Source of the DNA: Bryobacterales bacterium
GTDB lineage: Bacteria > Acidobacteriota > Terriglobia > Bryobacterales > Bryobacteraceae
Length of the DNA: 8,750 nt
Direction of reading: 5' to 3'
NCBI GenBank assembly: GCA_025462985.1
Contig: JAOAPP010000269.1
Span: 1 to 8,750, forward strand
Part shown: positions 7,350 to 8,750 of the stretch, one piece after another
Layout of the letters: each line of letters starts with the position of its first letter
How positions within the stretch are numbered: position 1 is the first letter of the stretch
Notes under the pieces: generated by a model
What the model saw: only the letters and a program-made list of their open reading frames with translations
Told to the model about the DNA's origin: nothing
Databases searched by the model: none
Translations under genes and position numbers: made by a program

Positions 7350-8492
7350 GTGAACCTTCACGACAGCTATGTGGCCAAGCGATTGCCGGATGTCCTCGCG
7401 CTCATTCAGGAACTAGTCGAATGCGAATCTCCCAGCGACTCGCCCCAGGGCGTGAATCGGTTTGTCGAGTTGCTGATCGAGAAGACGCGGGATATTGCGC
7501 AGGCCACCACCATCGCGGCGCCCGGATTCGGAAACCATCTCCGCCTGCAGTTTGCGACTGCCGCTACAGACGCCGGAGCACCGCAGATACTCGGCCTCGG
7601 ACACTCCGATACTGTCTGGCCGATGGGAACGATCCGAGAGATGCCATTCCGTCGGGCCGGCGGCCGGCTATGGGGGCCGGGAGTGCTGGATATGAAAGCC
7701 GGCCTCGCCCTTTTCCTCTTTGCCGCACGTGCCTTGGTCGAGCTGCAGATTGTGATGAAACGACCGATTGTGCTGCTGGTGGTTTCAGATGAGGAGGTGG
7801 GTAGCCCGTCTTCGCGGGCGCTGACTGAGGCCGAGGCGGCCCGAAGCCATTGCGTACTCGTTATGGAGCCGGGGACTGGGTTGGAAGGGAAGCTCAAGAC
7901 CGCACGAAAGGGCATCGCTCACTATGAAATCGTGGTGAAAGGCCGTGCTTCTCACGCCGGTGTGGATTTCGAAAATGGAGCGAGCGCCATTCTCGAAGCA
8001 GCGCGGCAGATTCCTCTGATTGCAGGACTGACGGATCTGCGGCGCGGAACAACCGTGAATCCTGGCGTGATCCATGGAGGGACCCGATCGAACGTAGTCG
8101 CGTCTGAAGTTCGCCTCCAGGTGGATGTGCGCGCAAGGACATTGGAGGATTGGAAGGAAATCGACGCACGCCTCCGCGGTCTGCAACCATCGGACGGGCG
8201 CTGCCAGATTGAGATCACAGGCGGACTGAACCGGCCGCCCATGGTGCGATCGGATACGATCGCCGCACTGTTTGAAGTCGCGCGTCACATCGCAGCAGGT
8301 ATGGGCATCGCGCTCGAAGAATCGGAAACGGGCGGTGGCTCGGACGGCAACTTCACGGCCGGGATTGGCATTCCCACGTTGGATGGTCTCGGCGCAGTGG
8401 GCGAAGGTGCTCATGCAAGAAACGAGAGTATCTTGGCCAACCGAATTGCCGATCGTATCTCATTGTTAGTGGGCTTGCTAACTAGGTTGTAA
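7350..8492 (+). CDS. M20-family metallopeptidase, carboxypeptidase G2-like
   Basis: M20 enzymes are two-zinc hydrolases that cleave C-terminal residues, dipeptides or N-acyl amino acids; carboxypeptidase G2 (glutamate carboxypeptidase) is the closest well-known relative by layout. The 380-residue length is normal. The metal and catalytic set is complete: LGHSDTVW with His85 and Asp87, GPGVLDMKAG with bridging Asp114, SDEEVGS with catalytic Glu148 and metal Glu149, MEPG with Glu173, and GEGAHARNE with His355. The dimerisation/lid domain lies between about residues 186 and 295 and contains GRASHAG (His202). No signal peptide is seen, so it is likely cytoplasmic. The start is GTG 7350; no other start is near, and moving downstream would cut into the conserved first helix. 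The exact substrate cannot be told. Confidence 0.9.
   Translation: MNLHDSYVAKRLPDVLALIQELVECESPSDSPQGVNRFVELLIEKTRDIAQATTIAAPGFGNHLRLQFATAATDAGAPQILGLGHSDTVWPMGTIREMPFRRAGGRLWGPGVLDMKAGLALFLFAARALVELQIVMKRPIVLLVVSDEEVGSPSSRALTEAEAARSHCVLVMEPGTGLEGKLKTARKGIAHYEIVVKGRASHAGVDFENGASAILEAARQIPLIAGLTDLRRGTTVNPGVIHGGTRSNVVASEVRLQVDVRARTLEDWKEIDARLRGLQPSDGRCQIEITGGLNRPPMVRSDTIAALFEVARHIAAGMGIALEESETGGGSDGNFTAGIGIPTLDGLGAVGEGAHARNESILANRIADRISLLVGLLTRL
8474..8489 (+). repeat. Imperfect direct repeat, left copy (right copy 8677-8691)
   Basis: CTTGCTAACTAGGTTG, at the very end of the peptidase gene, recurs as CTTGCAACTAGGTTG at 8677-8691, differing by one missing base. The two copies bracket an AT-rich segment of about 187 bases that ends with the hairpin at 8643-8676. 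This could mark an insertion or a small tandem duplication; see findings. Confidence 0.55.
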
Positions 8493-8642
8493 CTGCGATT
8501 TAAGACATGGAAAAAGTCAATTGCTCGTGTAAGTCGGGTACTGGAAGAAGAAGTACCTTTGGATTGTTCTTATTTTCTATGGGAATAGTTACTCTGGTGT
8601 CCTAGTATATTTCGAAGGACTAGCTAGTGGAAACAGAAATAA

Positions 8643-8676
8643 AAATGGCTCCCGGAGTTACTCAAGGGAGCCATTT
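8643..8676. terminator. Strong hairpin, probable bidirectional terminator
   Basis: AAATGGCTCCC (8643-8653) and GGGAGCCATTT (8666-8676) form a perfect 11-bp stem around a 12-base loop. The loop itself has GAGT/ACTC complementarity. The flanking A-rich tract on the left reads as a T-tract on the minus strand; on the plus strand only TTTCTT follows. It lies between the convergent peptidase gene and the minus-strand gene at the right edge, as expected for a shared terminator, better for the minus-strand gene. Confidence 0.7.
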
Positions 8677-8691
8677 CTTGCAACTAGGTTG
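8677..8691 (+). repeat. Imperfect direct repeat, right copy (left copy 8474-8489)
   Basis: This is the partner of the repeat at the peptidase 3' end. It begins directly after the right arm of the 8643-8676 hairpin and lies three bases before the stop codon of the minus-strand gene at the window edge. Confidence 0.55.
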
Positions 8692-8693
8692 GT

Positions 8694-8750
8694 TTAGCGA
8701 TGTCCGCCCGAGCCGCCGTGAAAGCCGCCACCGGCCATTCCGTGCATTCC
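8694..8750 (-). CDS. C-terminal end of a Gly/His-rich protein (5' part outside window)
   Basis: On the minus strand a frame open from the right edge encodes GMHGMAGGGFHGGSGGHR and ends at TAA (8694-8696), just before the shared hairpin. The composition resembles the Gly/His-rich tails of small exported proteins. Only 18 codons are visible, so identity and function cannot be given. Support comes from the composition and from the terminator placed right after the stop. Confidence 0.5.
   Translation of the reverse strand, partial: GMHGMAGGGFHGGSGGHR

Noticed and set aside
7785..8414. Minus-strand open frame (209 codons) opposite the M20 peptidase gene
   Set aside because: The sense strand carries all M20 metal ligands; the antisense product is Cys/Arg/His-rich and resembles no family.

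Overview
The window reads as chromosomal DNA of a moderately GC-rich, LPS-producing Gram-negative bacterium. It carries four consecutive envelope/lipid A genes, a TonB/TolA-type protein, and a signal-peptide protein with Pro/Gln-rich and Tyr/Gly-rich ends. The DinB-family tail, the LpxI-type pyrophosphatase and the style of the low-complexity secreted proteins resemble Acidobacteriota (Solibacter/Bryobacter-like). That placement comes from recognition of protein style, not from a marker gene, and is moderate confidence.

Layout. (1) 1-409, plus strand: 3' part of a DinB-family gene. (2) 410-657: leader region with no convincing gene. (3) 679-1767, plus strand: a YqjM-type old yellow enzyme gene interrupted by a single in-frame TAA at codon 68 but otherwise intact. 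(4) 1769-2890, minus strand: a secreted glycine-zipper protein whose stop lies one base from the stop of the oxidoreductase. (5) 3019-7329, minus strand: a compact run fabZ - lpxA - lpxI - Gfo/Idh/MocA oxidoreductase - TonB/TolA-like protein - 51-residue membrane protein. Junctions are +6 bp, +8 bp, -8 bp, -29 bp and -4 bp, so this is very probably one operon. (6) 7350-8492, plus strand: an M20 (carboxypeptidase G2-like) metallopeptidase, divergent from fabZ across only 20 bp. (7) 8493-8693: an AT-rich spacer bounded by a 15/16-bp imperfect direct repeat and ending in a strong hairpin. (8) 8694-8750, minus strand: the last 18 codons of a Gly/His-rich protein.

How the genes fit together. FabZ dehydrates 3-hydroxyacyl-ACP and so competes with LpxA for the same acyl donor. 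LpxA begins lipid A synthesis, and LpxI cleaves UDP-2,3-diacylglucosamine to lipid X. The oxidoreductase that follows overlaps lpxI and sits where a lipid A sugar-modifying dehydrogenase (GnnA-like) would make sense; this is inference. The last two genes add an inner-membrane/periplasm-spanning protein and an undescribed two-helix mini-protein coupled to it by an ATGA overlap. lpxD, lpxB and a GnnB-type aminotransferase are not in the window.

The observations most worth following are the ATGA-coupled 51-aa protein, the oxidoreductase embedded in the lipid A operon, the nonsense codon in the old yellow enzyme gene, and the repeat-bounded AT-rich segment after the peptidase gene.
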